In this document: positions 33,811 to 42,564 of the stretch, one piece after another
How positions within the stretch are numbered: position 1 is the stretch's first letter
How the letters are laid out: every line of letters starts with the position of its first letter
NCBI GenBank assembly: GCA_910577395.1
Contig: CAJTLG010000004.1
Coordinates: 1-64,000, forward strand
DNA length: 64,000 nucleotides
Reading direction: 5' to 3'
Source: an uncultured Vampirovibrio sp.
Lineage (GTDB): Bacteria; Cyanobacteriota; Vampirovibrionia; Gastranaerophilales; Gastranaerophilaceae
The notes under the pieces: model-generated
Told to the model about the DNA's origin: nothing
Databases searched by the model: none
Seen by the model: only the letters and a program-made list of their open reading frames with translations
Made by a program: the position numbers and the translations under genes

Positions 33811-35191
33811 CGGGGAAGAATACATTAGAACTCTTAATAAAAAATCTGTATGGGTATTTACAAAACAACAAGTAAGCAAGTTTAATGAGATTGTTAAAGT
33901 TACCAATTTTTTTGAAAATATTCCAGACAGGGAAAATATTAATATTGAACAGTATTTTACAGAACATCATATGGAATATGGTATCAAGACTGATAGACAT
34001 AGGACTCTTGTAATTCCTCAGTTTTTTGGTCTAATTACTAAAACACCGTTTTACCAAAGAGGAGGACAGTATAATAAAGAGAAACTAACTGCAGTATTTG
34101 ATAAATTAAAAGCAATTAATCCGAATCTTAATTTGTATGAATATAACAAGATTATTACAGAGCAGATATTAAAATTTAAAATACATGCTATCATTGATAC
34201 TACGAATAATAATAAAGATTATAATATTTTACCAGTTATATTTATTTATAAAGTATTAAAAGAATTACAAACTAGATACAATATTAAGAAAGTTTCAATA
34301 GGGCATTTGTATACGTATATCATGACGTGTAAAAAATATTCTCAATGGGAGCAAGCCGTTGAATATATTAAATTAAATAGTCCCGTATCGGAATATGTTA
34401 GGCGTTATAAAAGTTCTAGTAGAATAATTTCTTTGATTAGAAATAATATAAATTTGTTCAATATTACATCTTCTGATATTTCTATAAATCCTGACTTTGA
34501 TGACTATTTTAATCATAATTTCATGCAAAAATACGACATGGAAGAATTAAATGAAATTCTTTTGCGTGACGTTGATTATTCATATTTCTTGTACAATATT
34601 CAAGAATTTGATATAAATCTTATTGATGTACCACAAAAAGAAGCAAGCACAGAAGAAAATATTGCTATTCAAGAAAAAGAGATAATAGAATCTGAAGAAT
34701 CGGATGAAGAAAAAGATGATAATTACATAGCTAAAATAGACAATATAAATGAATTTAATGTTAACCCTGATGTTGCAAATGGAGTTTCAAAAATTGCGCC
34801 TGCTCAATATAACGAATTGTCGATAAGCAAGAAATATAGGAGGAATCCTTTATTGGGAAGAATTGCTATACAAAATGCTTATTATGCTTGTGAAAATAAT
34901 CATGAACATGCTACATTTAAATCTGCAAAAACACAAAAGAATTTTATGGAAGCTCACCATTTGGTTCCTGTAAAATACCAACAACAGATATGGCAAAAAT
35001 ATAATATAAATGTTGATTGTGTAGAAAATATTATTTCTCTATGTCCAACTTGTCACAGGGCATTTCATAATGGGACAAAAGAAGTTAAAGCTCAATTAAT
35101 AGAAAATATTTATCGCCAGATTGCTCCAAGGTATAATTCCATTGGTTTCGGGATTACTTTAGACGAAGTTAAAAAACTGTATAAATTATAA
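33803..35191 (+). CDS. HNH-type restriction endonuclease
   Basis: A 462-residue protein whose last 110 residues form an HNH nuclease: EAHHLVPVKYQQQ (about 388), then ENIISLCPTCHRAFHNG with a zinc-binding CxxC. The remaining part contains no family I recognise and probably reads DNA sequence, with an acidic low-complexity linker (EESDEEKDDN, about 295-310). It overlaps the cytosine methyltransferase gene by 8 nt. Position after two methyltransferases identifies it as the restriction enzyme of this system. A modified-DNA-directed nuclease is the alternative. Confidence 0.8.
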   Translation: MISGEEYIRTLNKKSVWVFTKQQVSKFNEIVKVTNFFENIPDRENINIEQYFTEHHMEYGIKTDRHRTLVIPQFFGLITKTPFYQRGGQYNKEKLTAVFDKLKAINPNLNLYEYNKIITEQILKFKIHAIIDTTNNNKDYNILPVIFIYKVLKELQTRYNIKKVSIGHLYTYIMTCKKYSQWEQAVEYIKLNSPVSEYVRRYKSSSRIISLIRNNINLFNITSSDISINPDFDDYFNHNFMQKYDMEELNEILLRDVDYSYFLYNIQEFDINLIDVPQKEASTEENIAIQEKEIIESEESDEEKDDNYIAKIDNINEFNVNPDVANGVSKIAPAQYNELSISKKYRRNPLLGRIAIQNAYYACENNHEHATFKSAKTQKNFMEAHHLVPVKYQQQIWQKYNINVDCVENIISLCPTCHRAFHNGTKEVKAQLIENIYRQIAPRYNSIGFGITLDEVKKLYKL

Positions 35192-35254
35192 TATAAAAAA
35201 TATAATTAAAGAACAAATAAACATATTGGGTATAAAAATGATATAATTTCTGCT

Positions 35255-36385
35255 ATGGATACCGGTCATTTTTTTGATTTTGTTATAAGAAGAATAAAGC
35301 GTAAGGTGTGTGATTTAATTTCCTTTTGCGATTTTTTGCATAATAAAATCTCACCCAAAAGTGTATTGATAGTTGAGCTGAATGAATGCCATGCGGAGCT
35401 TTTACCTTCCTATTCATATTATTTTAGAAAACTTGGTTTTAATGTTGAAATTGTTGCAGCCCCCAAGTATAAGGGTTTTTTGCCGGAGCTTTTTGCAAAT
35501 AAAATTTACCATTTTACAGTAACCGGGGCAAAAAATATTTTCAAATTAAATAAAATTAATCGTTATAAATTTATAATATTCACATCCTATGTTTTGTATC
35601 ATAAATCTCCTGATAAGAAAAGAAAAATTTCAAAGGTTTTTGAACATTTTAAAATGAATAAAACTCTGAAGGTTAAGACCGGTATTGTGGTTCATGATTT
35701 AGGGGATATCGATAATAATCTTGAAGGGTGTCTGGGGATTATTGTTTTAAGTAAAATTTTATCTGAAAATACCGGTGAGGATTTATCCGCAATAAATCCC
35801 TGTTATTTTAAAGATAATGCGCCGAAAGATAAAAATAAAATAACAACCTTTGTTACTGTCGGAAGGCTTGAAGATAAAAGAAAAAATTCCAGATTATTGT
35901 TTGATACGGTAAAAAAGCTTGCTAAATCAGGGGTTAATAATTTCAGAATAATGGCTGCGGGGGATAATACCAAGGATAATATTCCTTCTGATTTACGACA
36001 ATTTATTTTACCCCTTGGGAGGTTGGATTTTAATTCTTTATACAAAGTGCTTGAGGCGGCTGATTTCTTTTTGCCCCTTTTGGACCCTGATTTTAATGAG
36101 CATTTAAGATATATTCAGTCGGGCACTTCGGGGTCTTTTCAGCTGATAAGAGGCTTTTTGCTGCCGCCTTTAGTGCATAATTTTTTTGGGGAAAAATACG
36201 GGTTTAATTATGATAATTCAATATTATATAAAAATAATGAAGATTTTCTTGATGCACTCAAAACTGCAATCAATATGGAAAATGCCGAATATTTGACAAT
36301 GCAGAATAATATTTTATCAAACCGTACAGAAATTCAGGATAATTCCATTTGTGCTCTTATGAAATTATTGAATAAGCATCACTAG
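35255..36385 (+). CDS. Putative glycosyltransferase (GT-B-like)
   Basis: A 376-residue protein with two Rossmann-like halves. KTGIVVHDLGDIDNN and TTFVTVGRLEDKRKNSRLLFDTVKKL resemble the GT-B inter-domain region. FILPLGRLDFNSLYKVLEAADFFLPLLDP looks like the nucleotide-sugar-binding part of GT family 1/4-type enzymes. No membrane segment is seen. Its 3' end overlaps UDP-galactopyranose mutase by 29 bp in convergent orientation. Together with that gene it suggests a surface polysaccharide locus, but the assignment to a specific GT family is uncertain. Confidence 0.6.
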   Translation: MDTGHFFDFVIRRIKRKVCDLISFCDFLHNKISPKSVLIVELNECHAELLPSYSYYFRKLGFNVEIVAAPKYKGFLPELFANKIYHFTVTGAKNIFKLNKINRYKFIIFTSYVLYHKSPDKKRKISKVFEHFKMNKTLKVKTGIVVHDLGDIDNNLEGCLGIIVLSKILSENTGEDLSAINPCYFKDNAPKDKNKITTFVTVGRLEDKRKNSRLLFDTVKKLAKSGVNNFRIMAAGDNTKDNIPSDLRQFILPLGRLDFNSLYKVLEAADFFLPLLDPDFNEHLRYIQSGTSGSFQLIRGFLLPPLVHNFFGEKYGFNYDNSILYKNNEDFLDALKTAINMENAEYLTMQNNILSNRTEIQDNSICALMKLLNKHH

Positions 36386-37547
36386 ATATACTATCCCTGA
36401 TTATAGAATTTTTAAACCTTATTGCATCAAAAACTTCTATAGAACGTTTTATTGCCTTATCCATATCATAGTTTTTAAAATCCCCGAGGCGCCCTAAAAA
36501 GTATACATTGTCAAGTTTTTTTGCTTCGTTTTTATAGCACTTGTGCATTTTTAAGCTTTTTTCATTCAAAACGGGATAAAATCTTTCATTTTTATTTAGT
36601 GCAAAATCTGTAATATATTCTTTTGCGATAATTGTTGTCGGAGATTTTATGTTTGTATAGTGCTTATATTCATGGATTTTTATAAAATCATAATTTGAAG
36701 GATAGGTTGTTACTCCGCTTTTTTGATAATATTTTTGATTTATTTCTTCAAATTCAAACTTGGCACTTCTGTATTCTAGTGCGCCGTATTTATAATTAAA
36801 AAATTCATCGATTGGGCCTGTATAGAATACTCTGTCAAAACCGTTTATATCTATATTTTTAAAATCGGTTGAAAGTATTATCTTGATATTTTTATGGTTT
36901 AAAATATTTTCTACAAGTTTTGTATACCCTTCTTTTGGCACTCCCTGATATTTATCCTGAAATTGCCTGTTGTCTTTGTTTATATGGATATTTATTTTTT
37001 CCGCAGCCTTTGAGCTGTTGTTTGATACTCTTGTGTTCCATTGTTTTTCGTTGTATGGGATAAAGCATTTTTGATATATATAATTTGCAAGAAAATCCAA
37101 GTCATTATCCCAAATAAAAGGTTTTGTTTTAAAATCCAGTATTGGTATGCTTGTGCCATATCCGTATTTATTTATCAGCTTTTTTTCTATCCGTTTTGCA
37201 AGGGTGGGCGGGAAAAGTTCACTGATTGTATTTAAATTAAACCTTGAGGGGATTGTCATACCCTCTATTGTCATATATTGCGTGTGGAAAAATGTTTCAA
37301 ATTTAGAAAATCTGTTTAAATATTTCCAGATGTAATCATAATTTGTATGAAAAATATGCGAGCCGAATTTATGCACAGTGATACCGTTTTTATCGGTATA
37401 ATCAGATGAAATGCCCCCAAGATACGGGTTTTTATCTATAATCAGTACATCGTCATCTAAAATTTCTGCCAGTTTTTGCGCTATAATTGCGCCGGAAAAC
37501 CCGGCGCCCACCACCAGATTTTTCTTTCTAGAGTTTGTTTGGGGCAT
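36357..37547 (-). CDS. glf: UDP-galactopyranose mutase
   Basis: About 396 residues. VVGAGFSGAIIAQKLA is the FAD-binding GxGxxG, and GGISSDYTDKNGITVHKFGSHIFHTN is the conserved mutase region. RFNLNTISELFPP, FIPYNEKQWNTRV and the terminal VYFLGRLGDFKNYDMDKAI motif complete the family pattern. The flavoenzyme makes UDP-galactofuranose for surface glycans. The frame is open to 37574, but AAGGAATGG before ATG 37547 marks the start. It ends by overlapping the convergent glycosyltransferase gene. Confidence 0.95.
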   Translation of the reverse strand: MPQTNSRKKNLVVGAGFSGAIIAQKLAEILDDDVLIIDKNPYLGGISSDYTDKNGITVHKFGSHIFHTNYDYIWKYLNRFSKFETFFHTQYMTIEGMTIPSRFNLNTISELFPPTLAKRIEKKLINKYGYGTSIPILDFKTKPFIWDNDLDFLANYIYQKCFIPYNEKQWNTRVSNNSSKAAEKINIHINKDNRQFQDKYQGVPKEGYTKLVENILNHKNIKIILSTDFKNIDINGFDRVFYTGPIDEFFNYKYGALEYRSAKFEFEEINQKYYQKSGVTTYPSNYDFIKIHEYKHYTNIKSPTTIIAKEYITDFALNKNERFYPVLNEKSLKMHKCYKNEAKKLDNVYFLGRLGDFKNYDMDKAIKRSIEVFDAIRFKNSIIRDSISSDAYSIIS

Positions 37548-37674
37548 TTTCCATTCCTTTATTATTTTTATCAAGATTTATATTAAAATACGAAAATGTA
37601 AAATATAATTAGCCATTCAGGCGGTCACTGGATTAAATTTATTTTTTATGCTAAAGTAGTATGGCAAGGGGCGT

Positions 37675-37725
37675 TAGCACTCTGCCGACCGAGAAAGTGA
37701 CTAAATGTCACTTTGGAAGGAGAGG
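37675..37725 (+). repeat. Hairpin repeat fused to a tRNA-Ala 5' fragment
   Basis: This 51-bp stretch is the second copy, in opposite genome orientation, of the element at 16691-16739. It differs by two single-base insertions. Its core AAAGTGAC-TAAAT-GTCACTTT is a perfect stem-loop. It is immediately preceded by GGGGCGTTAGC (37668-37678), which is identical to the first 11 nt of the intact tRNA-Ala at 37747. Confidence 0.85.
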
Positions 37726-37746
37726 GGCGGCGTACAGAAATTATAC

Positions 37747-37819
37747 GGGGCGTTAGCGCAGTTGGTAGCGCACGACACTGGCAGTGTCGGGGTCAGGGGT
37801 TCGAATCCCCTACGCTCCA
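37747..37819 (+). tRNA. tRNA-Ala (anticodon GGC); prophage integration site
   Basis: Acceptor GGGGCGT/ACGCTCC with one G-U pair, anticodon stem CGACA/TGTCG with loop CTGGCAG (GGC), T-arm AGGGGTTCGAATCCCCT. CCA is not encoded. The serine integrase gene of the prophage runs into its 3' half from the other strand, so this is the presumed attachment gene. Confidence 0.95.
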
Positions 37820-39373
37820 GTTTAGGCGTTCTATCCGAACCCCTGAAAGTTCACTATCCTCAAGGATTTCGGAATTTTTAATTATTTTTTTAACATCATC
37901 TAATGATATTTTTAGTGAATTATCATTAGTGTAATTGTAAACAATATTAATTTCATCTTCATATAAAAATATTTTATTTATAAAAACATCTATAATAGCA
38001 TTTTGGAATTTTTTGTTTTTAGTATCACCTTCCTTAAACGATGCTAGCCAGTTCATAACACTTTGTTTATCATATTTAGGATTATTAAGCCTGTTTTGTT
38101 CTATTTGGATGCCCGCCTTTAATTTTCTTTGTTTTTCTTCCAATTCCATTAAGCGCTCTTTGACGGAATCCATAATTATACCCTGTTGAAGTACATCAAT
38201 AATATTTTTAATTGCTGTATTAACTTCTTTTAATTGTAATTTCAGACTATCCAGTACGCTTGTATTAATGCCTTTTTCCTGTATCTCCATTATTGTATCT
38301 GCAATTTGTTTTATTGTAGTGCTTTTCAATGCACAACGCACTGTTAATTCTGTTACAAATTCTTCTATTTCGTTTCTACGAATAGATTTCTTTATGCAAC
38401 CTTTTCTGGTTTTTCTACTAACACAAGTATAGTAATAATGCTTACCGCCATGTCTGCCAGTTCCACTATCACCCGTCATTTTATCGCCACAAATGCCACA
38501 ATATAATTTATCGGTAAGCAGAAATGGTATTTTTACTTTCGTAGAATGATTCTTATGTTTATTGGTTTCAAGCATTTTAAGGCCTCTTTCGTATTCTTCT
38601 TTTGTAACAATTGCAGGTATGGCATTCTCTACCCACATTTCACCATTTTTAAATACATAAATTCCCGCATAACGTGGATTGCTTATAATCTTTGGTATAG
38701 TTCTGGTTTCAAAGTCCGTGCCCTTAGTTGTTTTTATTCCTCTTGCGTTTAAACTTTCAACAATTTTACTAGACGGCACGCCATTAATGTATTTATCAAA
38801 AATTTCTCTAGCTAGTGGAGCAGTTGCCTCGTTAAGCTTATAACAACCATTCTTGTCTTTTTCATAGCCAAAAGGCGGGTGTGAAAGCATTTTAAATTTA
38901 AGAGCACTTTCTCTAACCCCTCTTTTAATTTTTTGTGATAAATCGGCAGAATAATATTCAGACATACCCTCAAGCATTGCTTCAAGCATTATCCCTTCTG
39001 GTCCTTCAGGTATGCGCTCCTCGGCGTACTCAAGCTTTACGCCATTTTGTTTTAATTTTCTCTTATATGTGGCAATGTCATATCTATCACGCCCAAAACG
39101 GTCAACTTTATATACAATAACCTTATCAAAATAGCCCTTTGCACTATCTTTAATCATGCGCTGAAAATTAGGTCTGTTGTCACTAGTGCCACTCAAAGCC
39201 CTATCAATGTACTCATCAATTATTACATAATTATTGGCCTTACAATATGCCTGACAAGCGTGCCTCTGCCCCTCAATGCTTTGCTCATTTTGGTTTAAGC
39301 TTGAATAGCGCATGTATAGAACAGCTTTTACTACTTCATTCTCAACGTTAAATTTTATTTTTTTACGCAACAA
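37793..39373 (-). CDS. Large serine recombinase (prophage integrase)
   Basis: A 526-residue serine integrase. The resolvase domain has YMRYSSLNQNEQS with catalytic Ser (about 24) and VYKVDRFGRDR. A recombinase domain follows (HPPFGYEKDKNGCYKL), then a zinc ribbon (CGICGDKM...YTCVSRKTRKGC) and a long coiled-coil region (LKLQLKEVNTAIKNI). It would integrate or excise the prophage. Translation probably starts at TTG 39373. The final 8 codons and the stop lie inside the tRNA-Ala gene, so the C-terminal residues are encoded by the host attachment site in the integrated state. Confidence 0.93.
   Translation of the reverse strand: MLRKKIKFNVENEVVKAVLYMRYSSLNQNEQSIEGQRHACQAYCKANNYVIIDEYIDRALSGTSDNRPNFQRMIKDSAKGYFDKVIVYKVDRFGRDRYDIATYKRKLKQNGVKLEYAEERIPEGPEGIMLEAMLEGMSEYYSADLSQKIKRGVRESALKFKMLSHPPFGYEKDKNGCYKLNEATAPLAREIFDKYINGVPSSKIVESLNARGIKTTKGTDFETRTIPKIISNPRYAGIYVFKNGEMWVENAIPAIVTKEEYERGLKMLETNKHKNHSTKVKIPFLLTDKLYCGICGDKMTGDSGTGRHGGKHYYYTCVSRKTRKGCIKKSIRRNEIEEFVTELTVRCALKSTTIKQIADTIMEIQEKGINTSVLDSLKLQLKEVNTAIKNIIDVLQQGIIMDSVKERLMELEEKQRKLKAGIQIEQNRLNNPKYDKQSVMNWLASFKEGDTKNKKFQNAIIDVFINKIFLYEDEINIVYNYTNDNSLKISLDDVKKIIKNSEILEDSELSGVRIERLNWSVGDSNP
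37796..37819. other. Presumed left prophage attachment site in the tRNA-Ala 3' end
   Basis: The last eight sense codons of the integrase (W-S-V-G-D-S-N-P) are the reverse complement of the tRNA T-arm and acceptor. The stop TGA at 37793-37795 also lies in the tRNA. The junction between tRNA identity and phage DNA should be at or just after 37819. The matching right copy is outside the window. Confidence 0.55.
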
Positions 39374-39421
39374 TTTGACTACAACCTTTGATTTTTTTCT
39401 TTTGAGTTATTTTTTTCTATT

Positions 39422-39781
39422 TTAAAATTTATCCGACATTTTTTCTAAAATGCGTGATATTGCTTTTAAATCACTGGATTTTAATGTACAGGTCATCGCA
39501 CATACTTTTTTTAGTTCCGGCTTACGCTCTATGGCTTCCACCATTTTTTTTGTCATTTCATCGACGTATATTTTATTTAAAGGTTTTGGAATTTCATTAA
39601 ATTCTTTAAAGGCTTTTCGCAGCTTTTCCAGTGTTTTATCTTGCACATTTTTTGTCTTACCTGATGTAATTTTATCAATAGTGGCTTTTGCAACCCCTGT
39701 TCTGATAGAAATATCAATATTTGTTAAATTATATTTATTTTTAATATTATCAATGACAATTTGACAACTGCTTAATAACAT
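39422..39781 (-). CDS. Phage repressor-like XRE regulator
   Basis: A 119-residue protein with an N-terminal helix-turn-helix (NIDISIRTGVAKATIDKITSGKTKNV) and a helical dimerisation tail. It is transcribed leftward next to the integrase and away from the Cro-like gene at 40181. This is the usual position of a lysogeny repressor. No LexA-like peptidase domain is seen, so induction would need another mechanism. AGGAAAAG serves as the ribosome binding site. Confidence 0.75.
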   Translation of the reverse strand: MLLSSCQIVIDNIKNKYNLTNIDISIRTGVAKATIDKITSGKTKNVQDKTLEKLRKAFKEFNEIPKPLNKIYVDEMTKKMVEAIERKPELKKVCAMTCTLKSSDLKAISRILEKMSDKF

Positions 39782-40180
39782 TGTTTATCTTTTCCTACAT
39801 CTCTCTACTTTTACAAAAGGGTAATAACTATATTATCAAAAATAGCAACAAATGTAAAGAACTTTTTTACAATTATTATAAAAAAACATAATTAAATTGC
39901 AAATATTTTCAACAAAATTATTAAAAATAGTAAAATAAAATGGTGATTTTGATATTTTAAATGCTTAAAATGCTATCTATATTAGAATTTATGGCATTAT
40001 ATAATTTAACAATAAAATATTATTGTCTAAATAAGCCTTTATTATTGACATTTTATTATTTTAATCATATTCTTTTATTAACGAATTGGTTATCAATTGT
40101 AAAAATATTACATTTTAATTTCAATTCATAACATCAATGTAGTTGTTTTACCGTAATTTTAAGTAACAAAAGGGGCAGCA
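39782..40180. promoter_or_regulatory. Prophage switch region between repressor and Cro-like genes
   Basis: This 399-bp, very AT-rich stretch has no gene. A rightward promoter is seen at 40045-40073 (TTGACA, 17 bp, TATTCT). An inverted repeat TGTAAA-N7-TTTACA at 39853-39871 lies close to the repressor start and may be an operator. No repeated operator triplet like that of lambda is obvious. Confidence 0.6.
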
Positions 40181-40408
40181 ATGGCGAAACAGTTTACTAA
40201 TCTGTACGCAGAAATTGTGCGTGCAGGATTGAATCAAAGAATAGTTGCAGATATGCTGCAAATTTCAACATCTACTTTATCTAGAAAAATGAACGGTAAA
40301 GAACAATTCAAGCTTGATGAAATGTATAAAATTGTAGATGAAATTAACAAGACAAGAACAGGCAATAAAGTCGATATTTCTTTTCTATTTCAACTCAAAG
40401 CCGTTTAA
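40181..40408 (+). CDS. Cro-like helix-turn-helix protein
   Basis: The 75 residues contain one HTH (LNQRIVADMLQISTSTLSRKMNG) and little else, as in Cro-type early regulators. AAAAGGGG precedes the ATG. It is the first rightward gene after the switch region, downstream of a good promoter, and presumably blocks repressor synthesis when the lytic programme starts. Confidence 0.8.
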   Translation: MAKQFTNLYAEIVRAGLNQRIVADMLQISTSTLSRKMNGKEQFKLDEMYKIVDEINKTRTGNKVDISFLFQLKAV

Positions 40409-40462
40409 CCAGTTTAATTAATATTTATGTGCAACACACTCTTATTGAGTGGAGAAATTCTA

Positions 40463-40651
40463 ATGCAAAAAATAAAATTTAAAATACCAAAATTTGAGCT
40501 TGATAGACTTGCCAAAATTGCACTGCAGGCAATAGATGAAGAACATATAAAACAAGCTTTTGATAAAAACAAATTGACCGATATAGGAATAAATAATGAT
40601 GCCAAAAAACAAAAACAAAATCAGCAAAAAACAATCATGCAATGTGTATAA
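40463..40651 (+). CDS. Small hypothetical early phage protein
   Basis: A 62-residue lysine-rich protein (MQKIKFKIPKFELDRLAKIAL). The frame is open to 40427, but GGAG about 10 nt before ATG 40463 supports the later start. It overlaps the next gene by 56 nt in another frame. No function is recognised. Confidence 0.55.
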   Translation: MQKIKFKIPKFELDRLAKIALQAIDEEHIKQAFDKNKLTDIGINNDAKKQKQNQQKTIMQCV

Positions 40652-40910
40652 CAATAGCAATGAGGATTTTCAAATTAAGCAAGCCCAAAATGAATATAAT
40701 AATCTTGCAAAAAACGCCATGGCTCTTGATGAATATAAATTTTTTCCGGCCAGAATTTGTGAAATTGCCGAAACATTAAACAAATTCTGTTTGTATGTCA
40801 AAGGCACAAGCGGTCGTATCTTTAAGCTTTATATGGAGCTTATTGACCGAAATATGGAGCTCTTGCAATTGGAAAAAGAAAAATTTTTTAAAGAAACCAA
40901 AGAAAAATAA
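40596..40910 (+). CDS. Hypothetical early phage protein, 104 residues
   Basis: A basic, mostly helical protein without a recognised domain (KNAMALDEYKFFPARICEIAETL). It starts at one of two adjacent ATG codons (40596 or 40599) inside the previous gene. Phage genomes of this type often carry such small unknown proteins after the Cro gene. Confidence 0.55.
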   Translation: MMPKNKNKISKKQSCNVYNNSNEDFQIKQAQNEYNNLAKNAMALDEYKFFPARICEIAETLNKFCLYVKGTSGRIFKLYMELIDRNMELLQLEKEKFFKETKEK

Positions 40911-40946
40911 AAATGTAGATATTAAAGAAAATGGAGGATTATCGCA

Positions 40947-41462
40947 ATGACACTGTTTAAAAGTTACACAAGAGAGCAAAGGACGATGAAAGATAAAGGA
41001 TTTACACTTTGCATTGAATGTAAAAAGGGATTTAGAGGCGACAAAACCTGTGGTGCAAATGGACATGCCGATTATAATAATGAATCGGCGAACGGTTGCA
41101 ATTGTGGCGAAGAGATTGAAAAAACCAAGCAGCTGGCTTCAAACTCCGAAGAACTATCACATTTTATGACAAAAGCTTTAAAGCCTCATAGTAAATTAAT
41201 GGATATTAATATTTGTATCACAGGACAAAGCATAATTAATTTGGAGCCTCTTTTTAATGGTTTTAAAGATACCTCCTGCTGCCCTAAAGCTGCAATAAAT
41301 AGTTATATAGAGGCAAATTTACCCGATTTCGAGCTTGAATTAACCGAGTTTGTACAGAAACTCAAAACAAAAGGTATTTTAATCGTTGGAGTAAAGGGTA
41401 CGCAAAAGGAGTTTGACCCATTTGCGGAAGCCATTGAGCTTGTTAAAAAAAGATTGATATAA
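40947..41462 (+). CDS. Hypothetical phage protein with Cys-rich N-terminus
   Basis: This 171-residue protein has a Cys-rich start (CIECKKGFRGDKTC, then CNCG) that may bind zinc, and an alpha/beta C-terminus (ILIVGVKGTQKEFDPFAEAIELV). A GGAGG ribosome binding site supports the start. A terminator follows. I cannot assign a function. Confidence 0.6.
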   Translation: MTLFKSYTREQRTMKDKGFTLCIECKKGFRGDKTCGANGHADYNNESANGCNCGEEIEKTKQLASNSEELSHFMTKALKPHSKLMDINICITGQSIINLEPLFNGFKDTSCCPKAAINSYIEANLPDFELELTEFVQKLKTKGILIVGVKGTQKEFDPFAEAIELVKKRLI

Positions 41463-41489
41463 ATTTGCATATTGACACCATGACCTTTT

Positions 41490-41516
41490 CCCGCTTTTTA
41501 TTAAGCGGGTTTTTAT
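41490..41516 (+). terminator. Terminator ending the first early transcript
   Basis: CCCGCTT pairs with AAGCGGG, followed by TTTTTA. It lies between the small early genes and the replication gene. Confidence 0.75.
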
Positions 41517-41570
41517 TGGCAAATTTTACGGCACATACCGCAACATCTAAAAGAGGATTTTACAATAAGA

Positions 41571-42560
41571 ATGGCGAGAAAAAATAAAAATATAGTTGAT
41601 TATTTCCCGCTTCCTTGTGTTTTTAGTGATTCCATTACTGCAATTGAAGATATGTTTGACAATAACGACGGTTTTGTCGTTTGGGTCAAATTGTTGCAAA
41701 AACTTGGCCGCAGTGAAAACCATTTTGTGGATTGCAGAAACACTGTACAGCGGAAAATATTTTTTTCAAAGTTTAAAATACCGGAAGAGCGCATTATTAG
41801 CATTCTTGATGCGCTTGCGGAGTTGGATTGTATTGATAAAGAAATGTGGGATAAGCAGGTTATTTTTTCTCAATTGTTTGTAGATGATATTTCGGATGTC
41901 TATAAGCGTAGAAAAACTGAGCCTTTATCTCGTGATGAAATATGTTTGAATTTATTTGGAAAATGCTTACATAAAAATAATTTATGTATTCATAATGCAA
42001 ACAATAATGCACAAAGTAAAGCAAAAGAAATAAAAGAAGAAGAAAAACACATGCATGTGGATGCTTCTTTTTTAAATTCTTTTTTTGATTTTTTAAAAAA
42101 AATTCCCGGCTTCGAGCCTGACATTAAGCAGGACGAAAAACTTTGTATTGACCTTTTAAACACTGTGGACGGCAACAAAAATGCCTTTCAAATGGGTATC
42201 AATGAGTGGCTGTCTGCAATTGTAAGCAAAGAGGACAACGGCGCTTGCATTTTAAATGCCCGCAAAAGGCTTTTTGGGTGGGTTAAAAAATACAAAGAAA
42301 AGTACAAAAAGCTTGTAAAACCTGCAAAACGGATGACACCAAGTGCAGAAGAAACGCAAGCCTACTTAAAACAGCTTGATGAGGTAAGCAAGCTATGCGC
42401 TGATTTCAACCTTTTTATTGAGGCAAGAAGTAGGGAAGAAGCAATAAACGCCATTATAGATGTATACCCGCAATCTATGCGGGGGCGCACTTCTTGGCAA
42501 AAAAAATTAATGGAACAGTTTAACATTTCCATAAACGAGTTAATGGATAGAACGGAGTAA
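41571..42560 (+). CDS. DUF4373/Lin1244-like phage replication protein
   Basis: A 329-residue protein. The N-terminus (NIVDYFPLPCVFSDS, then FVVWVKLLQKL) matches the winged-helix DUF4373 (Lin1244/Lin1753) N-terminal domain found in phage and plasmid replication-initiation proteins. A low-complexity linker follows, and the C-terminal part (from about 160) is helical. It probably helps start phage DNA replication, perhaps by loading a host helicase (inferred). No separate helicase or primase gene is in the early block. Confidence 0.7.
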   Translation: MARKNKNIVDYFPLPCVFSDSITAIEDMFDNNDGFVVWVKLLQKLGRSENHFVDCRNTVQRKIFFSKFKIPEERIISILDALAELDCIDKEMWDKQVIFSQLFVDDISDVYKRRKTEPLSRDEICLNLFGKCLHKNNLCIHNANNNAQSKAKEIKEEEKHMHVDASFLNSFFDFLKKIPGFEPDIKQDEKLCIDLLNTVDGNKNAFQMGINEWLSAIVSKEDNGACILNARKRLFGWVKKYKEKYKKLVKPAKRMTPSAEETQAYLKQLDEVSKLCADFNLFIEARSREEAINAIIDVYPQSMRGRTSWQKKLMEQFNISINELMDRTE

Positions 42561-42564
42561 AAAA

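Noticed and set aside
30636..35254. R-M operon as an integrative element in the tRNA-Gly gene
   Set aside because: There is no integrase and I find no second copy of the tRNA-Gly 3' end at the far side, so a tRNA-targeted integration is not supported.
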